From Undaria pinnatifida (taxonomy: Eukaryota > Sar > Phaeophyceae > Laminariales > Alariaceae), in contig JABAKD010000012.1 of NCBI GenBank assembly GCA_012845835.1, positions 13,741,195-13,805,194 of the forward strand: a DNA stretch of 64,000 nucleotides, read 5' to 3'. A program made the translations under genes and the position numbers. This document shows, piece by piece, positions 22,418 through 56,184 of the stretch (the first letter of the stretch is position 1; every line of letters starts with the position of its first letter). Under the pieces are notes generated by a model that made no database searches, was not told the DNA's origin, and saw only the letters and a program-made list of their open reading frames with translations.

Positions 22418-22921
22418 TCACAGTATGCAAATATCCCGAACCGGCACGTAACTGCCAAGCTGAAGAGGCACCGTCAATAAAACGCGTTCAGCACTGGGGT
22501 TTTTAAAGTAGTACTGTCTAAGGCGGCTATGGACGGCGTCAATCCGATCTACAGCAGTAGCTACGGACCCCATGGTCACCCGACGGCACACCTCAGTCGC
22601 CGCAATAAATGGGTCGACAGAATCGTCGGTCCAACATTCTGCGTGCTTCGCAAGCGCCTCGCGTAAATCGTCTTCCTGTAATTCAGTCCCATCAAAATAA
22701 GTCCGCGACAGGCACGAACGGATGGACTGACGCAGCGGCTGAGCAACCGACAGCACAGGGCGCGAGATAGACTGTGGAGCGCCGGGACCATTTCCCAATA
22801 TGAGGTCATTCAACCCGATGCGAACCCCACCATCAGCAGACGTGGGGCCCTGCGATCCTCCGCCTTCTGCTGCTGCCGCTCCTCCACGCTGGGAGCGACG
22901 TTGGGACATATCCTGCGGCGA
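22418..22921 (-). pseudogene. Second retroelement gag-type ORF, truncated
   Basis: From the first ATG at 22921 the frame reads MSQRRSQRGGAAAAEGG and later SCLSRTYFDGTELQEDDLRE, then VATAVDRIDAVHSRL. The last segment is shared with the palindrome arms at 18266-18574, where the family continues for another 90 codons. Here it is cut after PSAERV and runs into the repeat also seen at 18990-19020. The two gag families therefore belong to different elements placed end to end. Confidence 0.5.
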
Positions 22922-23064
22922 TCCCTCGTTCAGCTTTAGTCTAGACGTCTCGGCTTTTCTCTCTTCTCTCAATCTTGCATTACCGAGACGCGGCGCAATT
23001 CGCAGCTACCCGTAGCTTGCTGCTCTATCGATCCTTACCGAAATGTTCTTGACTAACTTCAGTG

Positions 23065-23295
23065 TGTTCACCAGAATTATCGATAATCGTAGACACGCCT
23101 TGAGCTAGGCAAGGTCTACTTGACCAGAAAGTATCCCCCCTTGGCCTGAGGGGGGCTGGTCAGCACCATTCAGGTGCTAGGAAGGAGAGAGAAGTTGTTG
23201 TATTATTAACTCCGAACACAAGAAAACAAGCGATCTTAGCATCATCCCCGAATCCCCATACCAGAATCCAGAAGAGGATAATAAGTAGAAACCCC
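23065..23295 (+). repeat. LTR-type repeat (family 'TGTTCA'), 3'-truncated copy
   Basis: It begins TGTTCACCAG-ATTATCGATAA, as does the minus-strand copy ending at 37633. It then matches 17930-18120 closely (TTGAGCTAGG-AAG-TCTAC, ACTTGACCAGAAAGTATCCC, GTGCTAGGAAGGAGAGAGAA). Confidence 0.6.
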
Positions 23296-23379
23296 CCCTC
23301 CTTTGTTTTGTTTTTCCTTTGTCTTTCCCAACGGCCTTCCCAACCGAGGTTGTGTTTGTTTTTAGGCTGAATTTCGTTT

Positions 23380-23610
23380 TTTTTTTTTAATGATGTGCCC
23401 CACACTAACTTCAGTATAAAATTTATCGAAGCTCTTATTTCTCCGCAAGAGCGTTGTGTGAGCCCCGTTCTTATGAGAAGGAGGCATGTGTTATTATTGT
23501 TATATCTTTTACAATGTCACATTGTTCCAAAACGCCTCCAACTTTTTTTCGCGCTTCGCGCGATCACTTTAATACCTTGCGAAAGTGTCCTTATGTATAG
23601 GAGGACCCGT
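23380..23610 (+). repeat. Uninterrupted relative of the TRIM insertion site
   Basis: It shares with 24745-24863 the string GATGTGCCCCACACTAACTT and GCAAGAGCGTTGTGTGAGCC. It shares with 25771-25876 the string CCAAAACGCCTCCAACTTTT and CGCGCTTCGCGCGATCA. Here the two halves are contiguous, joined at GGCATGTGTTATT (23484-23493). This locus is therefore the paralogous empty site of the 24868-25766 insertion. Confidence 0.75.
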
Positions 23611-23763
23611 GCCTTCCCATATGTTCCCATGTTTTCCTTTTTTCCATCCTTCCTTGGGATAGGGAAAGGAGAAGGGGCGGGGGGTTACCTGGTACCTACT
23701 ACTACTGGTAGCTATTCCCCACGCCCCTGTTATTTATCTTTCTTCACCGGGCATAATGGGGGG

Positions 23764-23823
23764 GACCTGCTCAATTGGCAGACCTGCAGGGGGCACTCTG
23801 TGTCTCCCACCTTTAATTTAACA
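23764..23823 (+). repeat. Partial TRIM LTR, opposite orientation
   Basis: GACCTGCTCAATTGGCAGAC through CACCTTTAATTTAACA is the reverse complement of the first 60 bp of the TRIM LTR (24868-24930), with three or four changes. It is followed by GATGGGTGTCGCC, in the place where a primer-binding site would begin. Confidence 0.6.
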
Positions 23824-24867
23824 GATGGGTGTCGCCGGGTGGCAAGAACGGTTCAGTGCCAAGACATACACCACACAAGAAGACAAGAGTGTCTATTATA
23901 GTCTATTATTGGAAGAAGGAAGATTTTTCAAAAGCATCGCCAATCATTTATTTGGTTGAACTGGAGTTACATCTTTTGGGTCCTATTATTCGTGGTGTTC
24001 GTGCCGTCTATTTTGGCGGAACCACCCGCATCGCTTCCCAGCCGAATATTGTCACCGAAAGCCCTAAATCATTCATTCGATACACACCAAGGAGTTCAGC
24101 GCAAAGGAAACGCGTTGTATAGCAACGATAACATTTGTGTCACAAACTAAACGCATGAAAAAATCGCTGCTTTGCGGCTGGTTGGTAGTGCTTGCCGTTG
24201 TACATATTATTATGTGATACAGTACTACTACTTGTAGTAGAAGTGCACGACATACAAAATGTAAAAAAACAAACAGGGATATAGTCTAGGAAAGCAAGGC
24301 TGATACCTTATCAGGAAAGGGAGACAATTGAGAGGCGCTGTGCTGAAGATAGTGTGTAGAACTCACTTTTTCTCAAATAAGAAATTCAGCCTCGGCCAGA
24401 ACTATTCTGGCTTCTTCCTTTTTCTCCTCGTATTTATTTTATACCGGACTAAAATATTTTATTTATTTCACTGCTGTATGAACAGCGTTGTACCTAGAAT
24501 AATCTATCTGCACTACACCTTATCAGGTACCTATTTGATAGCGAGAAACAGGAATCCTGGCTGGGGCTGCGGGTTTCTTATTTGGGAGGGTGTCATCTGC
24601 ACTAACTTCAGCTTCCGGATTTCTTGCCTTCCTAGAAATATCAGCTTGCCATTCTTACATCCTGTACTACTTTAAGAGTATTGTGCTGCCGGCCCTCTGA
24701 TAATAAGAAACCGAGGTAGGTGGTGTTTCTTTTAATAAGGCTGAATTTCGTTTTTTTTTTTGAATGATGTGCCCCACACTAACTTCAGTATAATTTTTAC
24801 CGAAGTTTTTATTTCTCCGCAAGAGCGTTGTGTGAGCCCCGTTCAAGATTATGAGAAGGAGGCATGT

Positions 24868-25136
24868 TGTTAAATTAAAGGTGGGGGACACATAGTGCCC
24901 CCTGCAGGTCTGCCAATTGAGCAGGTCCTCGGAGAGTACTCACTTTCGTTCCTTCGTAGAGATGTAGCTTTATTCGTTTCCACCAGAGCCCGGGATAGCT
25001 TCTGAGATCGGAGGCGCGTGCCTCCGATCTAATTCCTAACTTCCCCGAATATAAACCGCCAACCTTATCATACGAAACCCATCCAAATGATCTCAAATTC
25101 GGATACCTACAGGCCTTTCGAGGCCGTATCTTAACA
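24868..25136 (-). repeat. TRIM LTR, left
   Basis: TGTTAA...TTAACA, 269 bp, matching 25498-25766 at all but about one position. Confidence 0.85.
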
Positions 25137-25497
25137 CTAGCCCACCCTGATGAGTCGCATATATATGCAGAAATATGGGAGATTCGGGGAAACTCCGGTT
25201 CTCACTACGAACTAGACCATGAGTCAAAGATGCGGCTCCTCAAACCCCACTCCCACACCTCTAACCGTCTGGCTATGGAGCCAGGAACACGCGAAGAAAA
25301 GCAGTAGAAAGAAAAGCAGACCCTAAAGCAAGGCAATAGTCACCCATCAAAAACCTGCCGCATGCCGCCGGTGTGGCGGGGGGGGCAGAAAAGGCTCTAG
25401 AACCTGCCGCATGCCGCCGGTATGGCGGGGGGGGCAGGAAAGGCTCTACGGTAAACCAACCACATAAAAGGTACTATGGCGAGGCGTCGACGCCACA

Positions 25498-25766
25498 TGT
25501 TAAATTAAAGGTGGGGGACACATAGTGCCCCCTGCAGGTCTGCCAATTGAGCAGGTCCTCGGAGAGTACTCACTTTCGTTCCTTCGTAGAGATGTAGCTT
25601 TATTCGTTTTCACCAGAGCCCGGGATAGCTTCTGAGATCGGAGGCGCGTGCCTCCGATCTAATTCCTAACTTCCCCGAATATAAACCGCCAACCTTATCA
25701 TACGAAACCCATCCAAATGATCTCAAATTCGGATACCTACAGGCCTTTCGAGGCCGTATCTTAACA
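25498..25766 (-). repeat. TRIM LTR, right
   Basis: Second 269-bp LTR. The last four bases before 25771 are the ATGT target duplication. Confidence 0.85.
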
Positions 25767-25876
25767 ATGTGTTATTGTTTTTATATGTTTTACCATGTTC
25801 CAAAACGCCTCCAACTTTTTTCCGCGCTTCGCGCGATCATTTTAATACCTTACGAAAGTGTCCTTATGTATAGGAT

Positions 25877-25976
25877 CCGTGATTCAGATCCTCCGCAGTC
25901 AATCACCACCAAGAAGATCAGGTCGTATCTTACCACCAGCGCTACACACTCTCTCTGGTGCTCCACTGTCCACAGA
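25877..25976 (+). repeat. 3' end of LTR family 'TGTTCA'
   Basis: It matches 18160-18247 (CAGTCAATCACCACCAA-AAG, TCTTACCACCAGCGCTACAC, GGTGCTCCACTGTCCACA). It is followed by GACCTGGCGAGGGACC, which includes a TGG start usual for a primer-binding site. Confidence 0.5.
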
Positions 25977-26334
25977 CCTGGCGAGGGACCACCAAACACA
26001 TTACCAACGATATCGTTCGCGAGCAGCATGCTCTCGCAGTTTATTGCGTAGGCCACCGAAAGTCCCACCTGTCGGACGTAATGACCCCTTAGCGCCAGGT
26101 TCCAAGCTTCGTGGTGGGAAATCGGGCTAGGGTATACAATACGGCCACCATTATTTTGCCAAGGCGTCGAGGCCGGATCGGACCCGAAAGTGCTCTCTAA
26201 AGTTTCGCTCAATCGGACGTTTCGCTCCATTATCCTTGCGGTCGGCGCATATCCCTCCGGTGACACACCGGATACACCATCTCAGGGCTGAGTCCCTCTA
26301 TTCAGATCTGCGGTGGGACATACCCGGCGCAGAT

Positions 26335-26565
26335 GCATAACGCCGCGCCTCCGTGGCGGCCGATTGCCGCTGGAGCGCAACCGTGCAATTATTACCGTGG
26401 TTGCTGGTTACCATACCAAGAAGACCGCGGCGGCTGATTACGGTGGAAGCGTAACCGTGCAATTATAAATTACCGTTGTTGCTGACTACTTCACCAAGAA
26501 AAATGTGGCGGTGGGTTATCGTGGAAGCGTTACCGTGAAATTACTGCGACTGCGGTTAACCTTGC
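26335..26565 (+). repeat. Three-copy tandem repeat, ~75-bp unit
   Basis: Each unit carries GGCGG-TGATTACGGTGGAAG, CGTAACCGTGCAATTA and TTACCGT-GTTGCTG followed by ACCAAGAA. Units begin near 26350, 26425 and 26505. Non-coding. Confidence 0.6.
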
Positions 26566-26854
26566 CGTGATCTACCGTATCAAAATTTGATGGCGAGGAC
26601 AGCCATCGAATTTGCTGTCGCAACCACTTGCGAACTACAGTACTGGAAAATCGGACACCTTGGGAGTATTAGACCCGAGGTTCACAAGTAGGGAATAGGT
26701 ACAGGTGCCTTCACCTCGTCGTCAATCGGCTCGATCAAGTGACGGTGTGATTGTTTTGCAGATGCCTCGGTAGGCGCGACGGTTAGATAGCATATCTCCC
26801 ATCTCGAACCTCGACCTGTTGGCTCGAGTGTCGGTGCGAGCTTACCATATATAT

Positions 26855-26963
<109 letters not shown>

Positions 26964-27597
26964 AACTGCTTTGCACGCAGATTACTTACATACAGGTTAG
27001 GTTAGTCACCATGTTTGTCCTTTAAGAGCTTTTCTTCATGTGCCGGCCAATGAAAAAGTTGAGGTGATACATCACAAGAAGCGGGACAATAGCGTCCGTC
27101 ACGGTTTGGGTGCTAGTTCAATAGATAGATAGAGCTCGCGTGAGGAAGAAAATACGGACATCATCAGGGCTTTTGTGAACTAGGCGGTCACCAACAAACC
27201 AACGGAAGCGCTCTTGGAATACCGGCCTGGCAGCCACCTTTTAGGGCTAAGCCCTCTCAAGGAACTGTGCGGTCTCTTTACCGCCCCGAACACGGTCTAC
27301 CGGAGTGTATAGACTAGTACCAGAGGTATTCAACTGGATGATCGCTTTTTCATAGTTTGTTCCATCCCATCTACGTTGTATTACCTTCTGTGAAAATTTC
27401 TCCAGCCCCCTCCTTTTTCGTATCTCAGATCCGGGGTGACATAGCAGGTACTCCTCTTCCCCTCCACACTACGCACGGTGCATGCCTTCAGTTTCACCGC
27501 GAGAAGGGTTCAGCACATTGCTCCCTCGCCGATCAGCATCATGGCCGAGAAGGGAAAAAAAATCGACAAGCGGCTCTGACAAGCGTTTTTTTTATAA

Positions 27598-27668
27598 AAA
27601 TTGAAAAACGTCAGCTGTGAGTACGTCCGATTGAATGGTTGAAACTCAACTTTGCAAGCTGCGTGGTA
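27598..27668 (-). repeat. Dispersed ~75-bp repeat copy
   Basis: ACGTCAGCTGTGAGTACGTC through CTCAACTTTGCAAGCTGCGT: the reverse orientation of the copies near 2.0-2.3 kb. Confidence 0.5.
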
Positions 27669-27974
27669 CATCAATGTTTCACTAATATACAGTAGTTGCA
27701 CAAAATTTACGAAAGTTCGTTCGTTGTATTCCGCAGTTTAAAGAGTACTACGTCAGAGCAAAAAAGGGAAAAGCAACATGAAATCACACGGTACCGGAAG
27801 CGAGGAACCAGAGTCATGCCTGAAGTGAGATCGAGGGGTCAGTCAGACGGACAGGCCTGAGATGAATTCCAAAATGGAGGCCCCGATTGACAATGGGGAA
27901 ATTTCGAAGAACTTCCGAGAGCATTGAAAATCTGTTCTACATCGTTCCGAAGCGTGGTACGATAGAAGTAGAGG

Positions 27975-28245
27975 TATACCGTTTTTTGGCGAAAATGGTT
28001 TTCTGAATGACGGGGCTCCTTAACCCCAAATCGTCGGAAATGAGCCATTTTTTTTTTTTGCGTGATTTTCGTCGTGCACGTACGCCATGGGATTTTCCAT
28101 CCGGTCTACAGCAATTTTATTCTCGTCCAAACCAGTTTTTTTGGGAGGGACATGTCTCAAGCTCCCAAATTGAGGGGTAGTATTAAGAAAAAACAGTGGT
28201 GCACCTCTATCTATCGTAGCAAGCGTCACTCGCAGTAGGCACGTC
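27975..28245 (+). repeat. Dispersed repeat shared with 59995-60510
   Basis: Shared landmarks are AAAATGGTTTTCTGA, GAGCCATTTTTTTTT, GCCATGGGATTTTCCATCCG, CTCCCAA and GTGCACCTCTATC. The two copies are roughly 75-80% alike. Non-coding. Confidence 0.5.
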
Positions 28246-28249
28246 ACAT

Positions 28250-29737
28250 TATATACCAGGTATGCACGTATTATACGCGTCGCGGTAAGGGGAGTTTCTG
28301 TTCATTATGAGTCGAGTAGCACAAGGGAGAGGTCGTACCCCCAACATATCTCGCCGCACGGCGGCCGATTCAGATCACGAATCCATGCACTCACAACAAG
28401 ACGAATGCCGAAAAATCTCGATTCGGCAGGAATGGAATCCACCAAAATCTCGAGCGCTGCTCTCTGCTGCGCGGCAAGCCACCCACCGTGTCAACCCGAC
28501 AAGCATTGATATTCCGCACTGTAGCAGAAAACCACTCACCCTGGTGGGACCCCGGTACAGAAACAAAAAGTGAATGCGGTCCTATCAGCCTTATAGGCAG
28601 AGCATGCAACAACAGAGTACACGCGTCAAATGCATCAACACGCTGCATTGCGCGCGTGTTGTGCACCTATTGTATCTCCTGCTGCTGACTTTCGGGCACA
28701 CACCCTACTCATAATCCATGAAGAGCGTGCAACACTACGACAAGCATAACCTTGCTTGCACTACGCGCGTGTTGTGCGTGTATCTCCTTCCGGTGCACGT
28801 TTCAAAGGCATCCCTTACTCCCCTGTTACGACAGCCGCCTGGGCTACTTTGTGTGGCCGGTGCGGCAACCGTCGCCTTCTTCATTTTTTGACACTTTTTC
28901 CCTCCCTCAAATCCCAAAAAAGGAGTTGCTGTAATCACATTCGCCAGCCAGCACGTGCAAGGGTTTCAACACGGACCACTGAGGCCACACAAACCGCGAG
29001 GATGTATCATCTCTAAAGAATAGACAGCGGGACAACCCCAAACCAACAAGGGGAGCCCACATATAAAACAGACCGAAGGGAAGATCACCCCATCCCTCAA
29101 GTCCACACTACACAGTGCATATCGGCAAGTCTTAAGAAACGCCACCAACAAAGTCAGATGAAAAACAAAACAAATTCCGCAGCCAAAAACCAAAACCCTG
29201 ACAATCAAACAGGGTACCAGGTATTTCGTGTCGAGCTAACTCTGCTTAGCACGCACCACCCCCACCTTGCCTAGAACTGAATTTCAGGCGACAACGGCCC
29301 GATAACGGCGCCTGGCACACAAGGCGCAAAAAGACAAAAAGGAACCTAACGAGGATCCTAACCGTACCCATCGAAAAACACTAACTATAATATTAACAAA
29401 GACCAGCAAAACGTCTCACACATTAAGCGCACTCCAACCCACCAAAATCAACACGCCATCACCACCTCCAACCGGCGCACGAAACCTTGCCCAGTTCAAA
29501 AACACAGAAAAAAAAAAACGAACTCCTTTTTTAGTTTAATTGCTTGTCTGCCAGCATTAAGAAAAAAAATAAAATAAAACACGGAGTCACAATTCGCATT
29601 CCCGTCATTCCAAAAACACAAAACAAAAAAAAACGATTTCGTGTTCGAAGATATTCTTCGTATACCACGGTACTGCTTAATATTGTTTTATCTTGCCGCT
29701 GCCTCCGACCCCTCTCCCCGCCGTCGCGCCGCCACCA
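28250..29737. other. No gene recognised
   Basis: Only short frames without motifs. A related pair of strings (GTTGTGCACCTATTGTATCT and GTTGTGCGTGTATCTCCTTC) occurs at about 28665 and 28775. This lies downstream of the USP gene's 3' end. Confidence 0.4.
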
Positions 29738-30061
29738 TCAATCAAGGTCCTGCCGGTCTTCCAGCGACGATCTTCTCGAAGGTCCCTCCTGAAGTAAGAC
29801 GTCGAACACAGGCTGCTGCATCCGCTTGGGCAAAAACCACTTCGAGAGGAACCGTACAACGCGGGTGCGCGACCTCACCACAGTGCTCGCTTGGTCGGCA
29901 GAGCGAACGCTGACTTGGTTAAGCAAGTCTTCCACCTCCGCTGCTTCCGCCGGCAGCTCTTCTATTGTCGAGAGGCCAAGCGGCCGCCACTGCAGCAGCT
30001 GTGAGCGCGGCTCCGAGCCGCGCGGAACGGAGGGTGGCAAAGAGAAGGCAAGCGGCAAAAA
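29738..30061 (-). CDS. Possible alternative last exon of the USP gene
   Basis: An open frame of about 108 codons with protein-like composition, including ELPAEAAEVEDLLNQ and RVVRFLSKWFLPKRMQQPVF, ends DRQDLD at a stop at 29738. A 3' splice site CTTAGCAG lies directly before 30061 and would join in phase 0, the same phase in which exon 10 ends. It could therefore replace exon 11 by alternative splicing. It could also be a neighbouring gene or chance. Confidence 0.3.
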   Translation of the reverse strand, partial: FLPLAFSLPPSVPRGSEPRSQLLQWRPLGLSTIEELPAEAAEVEDLLNQVSVRSADQASTVVRSRTRVVRFLSKWFLPKRMQQPVFDVLLQEGPSRRSSLEDRQDLD

Positions 30062-30064
30062 CTG

Positions 30065-52996
<22,932 letters not shown>

Positions 52997-53706
52997 CCGC
53001 TGTGCGTTCGAGGGAAAAAATCGCTCAGAGTTTTTTAGCGGCACGACGAGTTGTTACGGCGAGCTCACAAACGATTGGTCAATGGGAACCCAATCATCAA
53101 CCCTTGATGCTGACCAGCCAGCGACCTGCCTGCTCTAGGCTGCAGCAGCAGTGGAGGTGAACACAGCAGACCACAAAGTATAACGGATGACGAGACGTGA
53201 CGAACAACAAACACAACACCGAAAATACTCTTTGCCGCTGCTGGACTCTCGAAAAAAAAAAAAATGATGTGCTTCCTTTCTATTATTCAATCAATTTTTC
53301 GGGGGTATTATTCCAATTGTACCGGTAGTAAAAAGACGAAGATATCTATGTAACACCCGTTTTTTTCGGTTTCTGAAATAAAAAAAGTAAAAAGAACACG
53401 AGTCATCGCATTTGGGCCATCGAGCATCGCGCTTCGTTTCGCGTCGTTAAGTCACACCTTACGAAGACGCCTTCGATTATGGCAGAGCTTATGTCTCCTT
53501 GGTTGCCACCTCTGAAAGTTTAGCCGGTACAGTGCTCTAAAAAGCTGGTGTATATGATGGCCGAACAAATGATGTCGTCAAAATCCCATCCCTCGTATCA
53601 GATCTGGCGGTACTCCTGTTACAAGTACGATACGTACTGAGTGCCATGATGATGACCGTAGTAACTCATCGTGTGGGAAAAGTTTGAGCTCGTGACAATA
53701 CCTACC
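52997..53706. promoter_or_regulatory. Shared head-to-head upstream region of USP and IQ genes
   Basis: 710 bp separate the two start codons on opposite strands. A CCAAT string occurs near 53311 and A/T-rich stretches at 53255-53400. No further element can be assigned, and a bidirectional promoter is inferred only from the layout. Confidence 0.4.
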
Positions 53707-55887
53707 ATGTCATCTCCTGGGGCTTCTCGGACTTCTTCTGCCAGGAGTGACGACTCTGCGGATGGTACAGACAGAGTCGATAGCGGTAGTGAACGAACGA
53801 GGAGTGATGATGGTCACGCTGGAGGCATGGGTCGAGGACAGGTTGACTCCTCCGACACCAGTACTGATGGCGAGCACAACAACAGCAGGTATGGTGAACG
53901 AAGCCTGCACGATTCTGAAGGAGAAGAAAGAGGGGCACCTCAGGAGTCAGATGCAGAGGATGCTACTTCCGGAGGAGGAGGAAGTGTAAACCAGGAATCA
54001 GATGCGGAGGATAGTGCTTCTTCGAACGACAGCGGCCGGAGTAGTGGTTCATCGGAGGCCAGTGGGCAGCACGCTGACGGCGGCAGCACTGAAAATGACG
54101 ATAGCAGCAGCAACGTCAGCAGGCGGAGTGACAACGGGGGGACCAACCGGCGACATCCCGGCCAATCAGCCGAGGAATCAGAAAGCAAGGAGAGACGGAA
54201 AAGGGGTCGAATTGGTTCATGGAATTCCAGAAACTCGTCCGCAAGCGAAAGCGACGACGACCCGAAGGGTGATCACGAAGAAGAGGACGACGAGATTTCA
54301 GGTCGAGCAAAAGAAGGCTCAGAAGGGCAACAGTCACACGAAGAGCATCCCAGACAGGCACGATCAAATAGCGGAGAATCGGGGGATGACGAGCAAAGAA
54401 GCGACGCCGCTGCGGATAGCGACAACTCCCATGTCAGCGACCTGTCACCCCGGACCAGAGGCCATCAACCGCGGCACAAGGCGGCTACCAAGATTCAGGC
54501 AACCGCGAGAGGGCGTCGTTCGCGACGAAAACACCGTTCTCAGCATGACGACGATGATGACGACGACCACAACAGCGGGGGCAAATGCGACTCGGACCAG
54601 GAAGAAGAACAGGCCGCCGCAGCGATAATTCAGCGCAGGGTACGCAGCCGTACAGAAGGATGCACGAAGCCGCGGCACAAGGCGGCCACCAAAATCCAGG
54701 CGACCGCGAGAGGGCGTCACTCGCGACGAAAACATCGTTCTCGGCAAGACAATGACCACGACCACGACAGCGGAGGCAAAGGCGGCTCGGACCGCAAAGA
54801 AGAAGCGATCGCCGCAGCGATAATTCAGCGCACGGTACGCAGCCGTGCAACCAAAGCCAGGGCGGATGGATACATGCAGCCGCGGCACAAGGCGGCTACC
54901 AAGATTCAGGCGACCGCGAGAGGGCGTCGTTCACGACGAAAACACCGTTCTCCGCAAGACAACGATGACGACGACCACCACGACAACCTAGGCAAAGGCA
55001 GTTCAGACCACGAAGAACAAGCGGCCGCTGCAGCGATAATTCAGCGTAAGGTGCGTAGTCGCGCGGAGGGATACACGAAACCGCGGCACAAGGCGGCTAC
55101 CAAGATTCAGGCGACCGCGAGAGGGCGTCATTCTCGACGAAACAACCGTTCTCGACAAGAATCGGTTCGCAGCGACGGAGCGTCCTCTGACCTGGGCAAA
55201 AACGCAAATCCCGCCTTAACCGACCGAGGTTATTCGAGCGCAGACGGTCTGAATCTGACAGAGGGTGAAGATCTCTTAGAGCAGCACGCGGCCCGCCGCA
55301 TCCAGCGACACGCGAGGCGATCGCTGCTGGGAGGAGAAAGGGCCACAAGGACCCATACTGCCTCCAAGCGCAGCATTGAGCTTGAGCGACAATCCAAGAG
55401 CCGAGATTCTGACAACGAGCTTCGCGGCAGGAGGGTCCCAACCAAATCCCCAGACCGTGACGCTGGAGGTGGAGCGAAACGTGGCTCCAGCAACAGAGAT
55501 AGGCAAGAAGATGCGAGAGAGGATGGTGCGTCACCGTGCAAGGGGTCTATAGGAGAAGATGAGGCGGCGAGGCGCCTTCAAAAGGAGGTCAGGCGAAGGA
55601 ATGCGAGCAAGAAGCAGTGGAAATTGCGAGACGAAACACGCGGCACGCACAGAAAAGGCGGGGGTCTTGAAGAGGACGAGGCGGCGAGGTGCATCCAGAT
55701 GGAACTGAGGCGCGGGCACGCAAGGAGGAGGAGCCCAAAACAATACCAAATTGAGACAAAAACCGACGGCGCTAAGAGGAACGAAGCGGGAGATACCGAC
55801 GGTCGGCTTTCTTTGAAAGCTGGTAGGGCGAAACCGAGACAGGTAGGTGACTCGGCGCGCGCCCCTCAATTGGAAACTGAATGGTAG
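53707..55887 (+). CDS. IQ-motif repeat protein (calmodulin-binding type), 726 aa
   Basis: Start is the ATG at 53707 (ACCATGTC context; the frame is open to 53671 but begins with GTG). Residues 1-240 are Ser/Asp/Glu/Gly-rich and disordered. Residues about 255-490 hold four tandem units of 60-70 residues. Each has KAATKIQATARGRRSRRKHR, a full IQxxxRGxxxR motif, then an Asp/His/Ser-rich spacer and a second, partial motif AAIIQRRVRSR. Three more degenerate IQ-like motifs follow (AARRIQRHARRS, AARRLQKEVRRR, AARCIQMELRRG). IQ motifs bind calmodulin or EF-hand light chains in a Ca-dependent or Ca-free manner. No motor, kinase or other enzyme domain is seen, so a scaffold role is inferred. A strong donor CAG/GTAGGTGA at 55842 could replace the last 14 codons and splice onward to the coiled-coil exon. 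Confidence 0.75.
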   Translation: MSSPGASRTSSARSDDSADGTDRVDSGSERTRSDDGHAGGMGRGQVDSSDTSTDGEHNNSRYGERSLHDSEGEERGAPQESDAEDATSGGGGSVNQESDAEDSASSNDSGRSSGSSEASGQHADGGSTENDDSSSNVSRRSDNGGTNRRHPGQSAEESESKERRKRGRIGSWNSRNSSASESDDDPKGDHEEEDDEISGRAKEGSEGQQSHEEHPRQARSNSGESGDDEQRSDAAADSDNSHVSDLSPRTRGHQPRHKAATKIQATARGRRSRRKHRSQHDDDDDDDHNSGGKCDSDQEEEQAAAAIIQRRVRSRTEGCTKPRHKAATKIQATARGRHSRRKHRSRQDNDHDHDSGGKGGSDRKEEAIAAAIIQRTVRSRATKARADGYMQPRHKAATKIQATARGRRSRRKHRSPQDNDDDDHHDNLGKGSSDHEEQAAAAAIIQRKVRSRAEGYTKPRHKAATKIQATARGRHSRRNNRSRQESVRSDGASSDLGKNANPALTDRGYSSADGLNLTEGEDLLEQHAARRIQRHARRSLLGGERATRTHTASKRSIELERQSKSRDSDNELRGRRVPTKSPDRDAGGGAKRGSSNRDRQEDAREDGASPCKGSIGEDEAARRLQKEVRRRNASKKQWKLRDETRGTHRKGGGLEEDEAARCIQMELRRGHARRRSPKQYQIETKTDGAKRNEAGDTDGRLSLKAGRAKPRQVGDSARAPQLETEW

Positions 55888-56184
55888 CCGCCCTACCTTG
55901 TATTAAGGCTGTGCACACATGCTTGATGTTTAGATTCGAGCCTTCGGTAGCAGTTGACGTAAACGTGCATTTGTGGCGTCTGCAAATATTCATAGAATGA
56001 CAACACTTTCGTTGACAACATACCCGTAAAGCTACTGCAGTACGGCAATGGCGTGCTGGCATTAGCCATCAACCTGACAAGGTTTTTTGGCATCCCAAAC
56101 CTTAACGCTTCCCTACCACACCACATTTTTTTGTGCTCGCCGGGCGTACACCAGCACCCACCTACCAACAGTACACGGCCCGGG

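Larger units (their letters stand above)
24868..25766 (-). mobile_element. TRIM: complete 899-bp miniature LTR retrotransposon
   Basis: Two 269-bp LTRs (24868-25136 and 25498-25766) differ at one base seen by eye. They start TGTTAA and end TTAACA, forming terminal inverted repeats. Flanking 4-bp duplications ATGT lie at 24864-24867 and 25767-25770. The pre-insertion site is preserved in a paralogue at 23380-23610. The 361-bp interior has no ORF. It holds a 50-bp tandem pair (25359-25455, AACCTGCCGCATGCCGCC...). On the minus strand the sequence two bases inside the right LTR is TGGCGTCGACGCC, a primer-binding-site-like start, and AGGGTGGGC precedes the left LTR as a weak polypurine tract. The element therefore probably reads right to left. 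Each LTR carries a 24-nt perfect inverted repeat near 25005-25030, and, on the minus strand, TATA-like and AATAAA strings. Confidence 0.85.

Noticed and set aside
25140-25180. Hammerhead ribozyme core (CTGATGAG...GAAA) just inside the TRIM, suggesting a retrozyme
   Set aside because: CTGATGA and GAAA are present, but stem II would need G10.1-C11.1 pairing and the base before GAAA is A. The GCATATATATGC stem is offset (three unpaired bases against one), and the motif is outside the LTR. Not a credible hammerhead.
25850-26266. 138-aa minus-strand ORF
   Set aside because: It overlaps the LTR 3' end and the possible primer-binding site on the other strand. No retroelement or host motif could be recognised.
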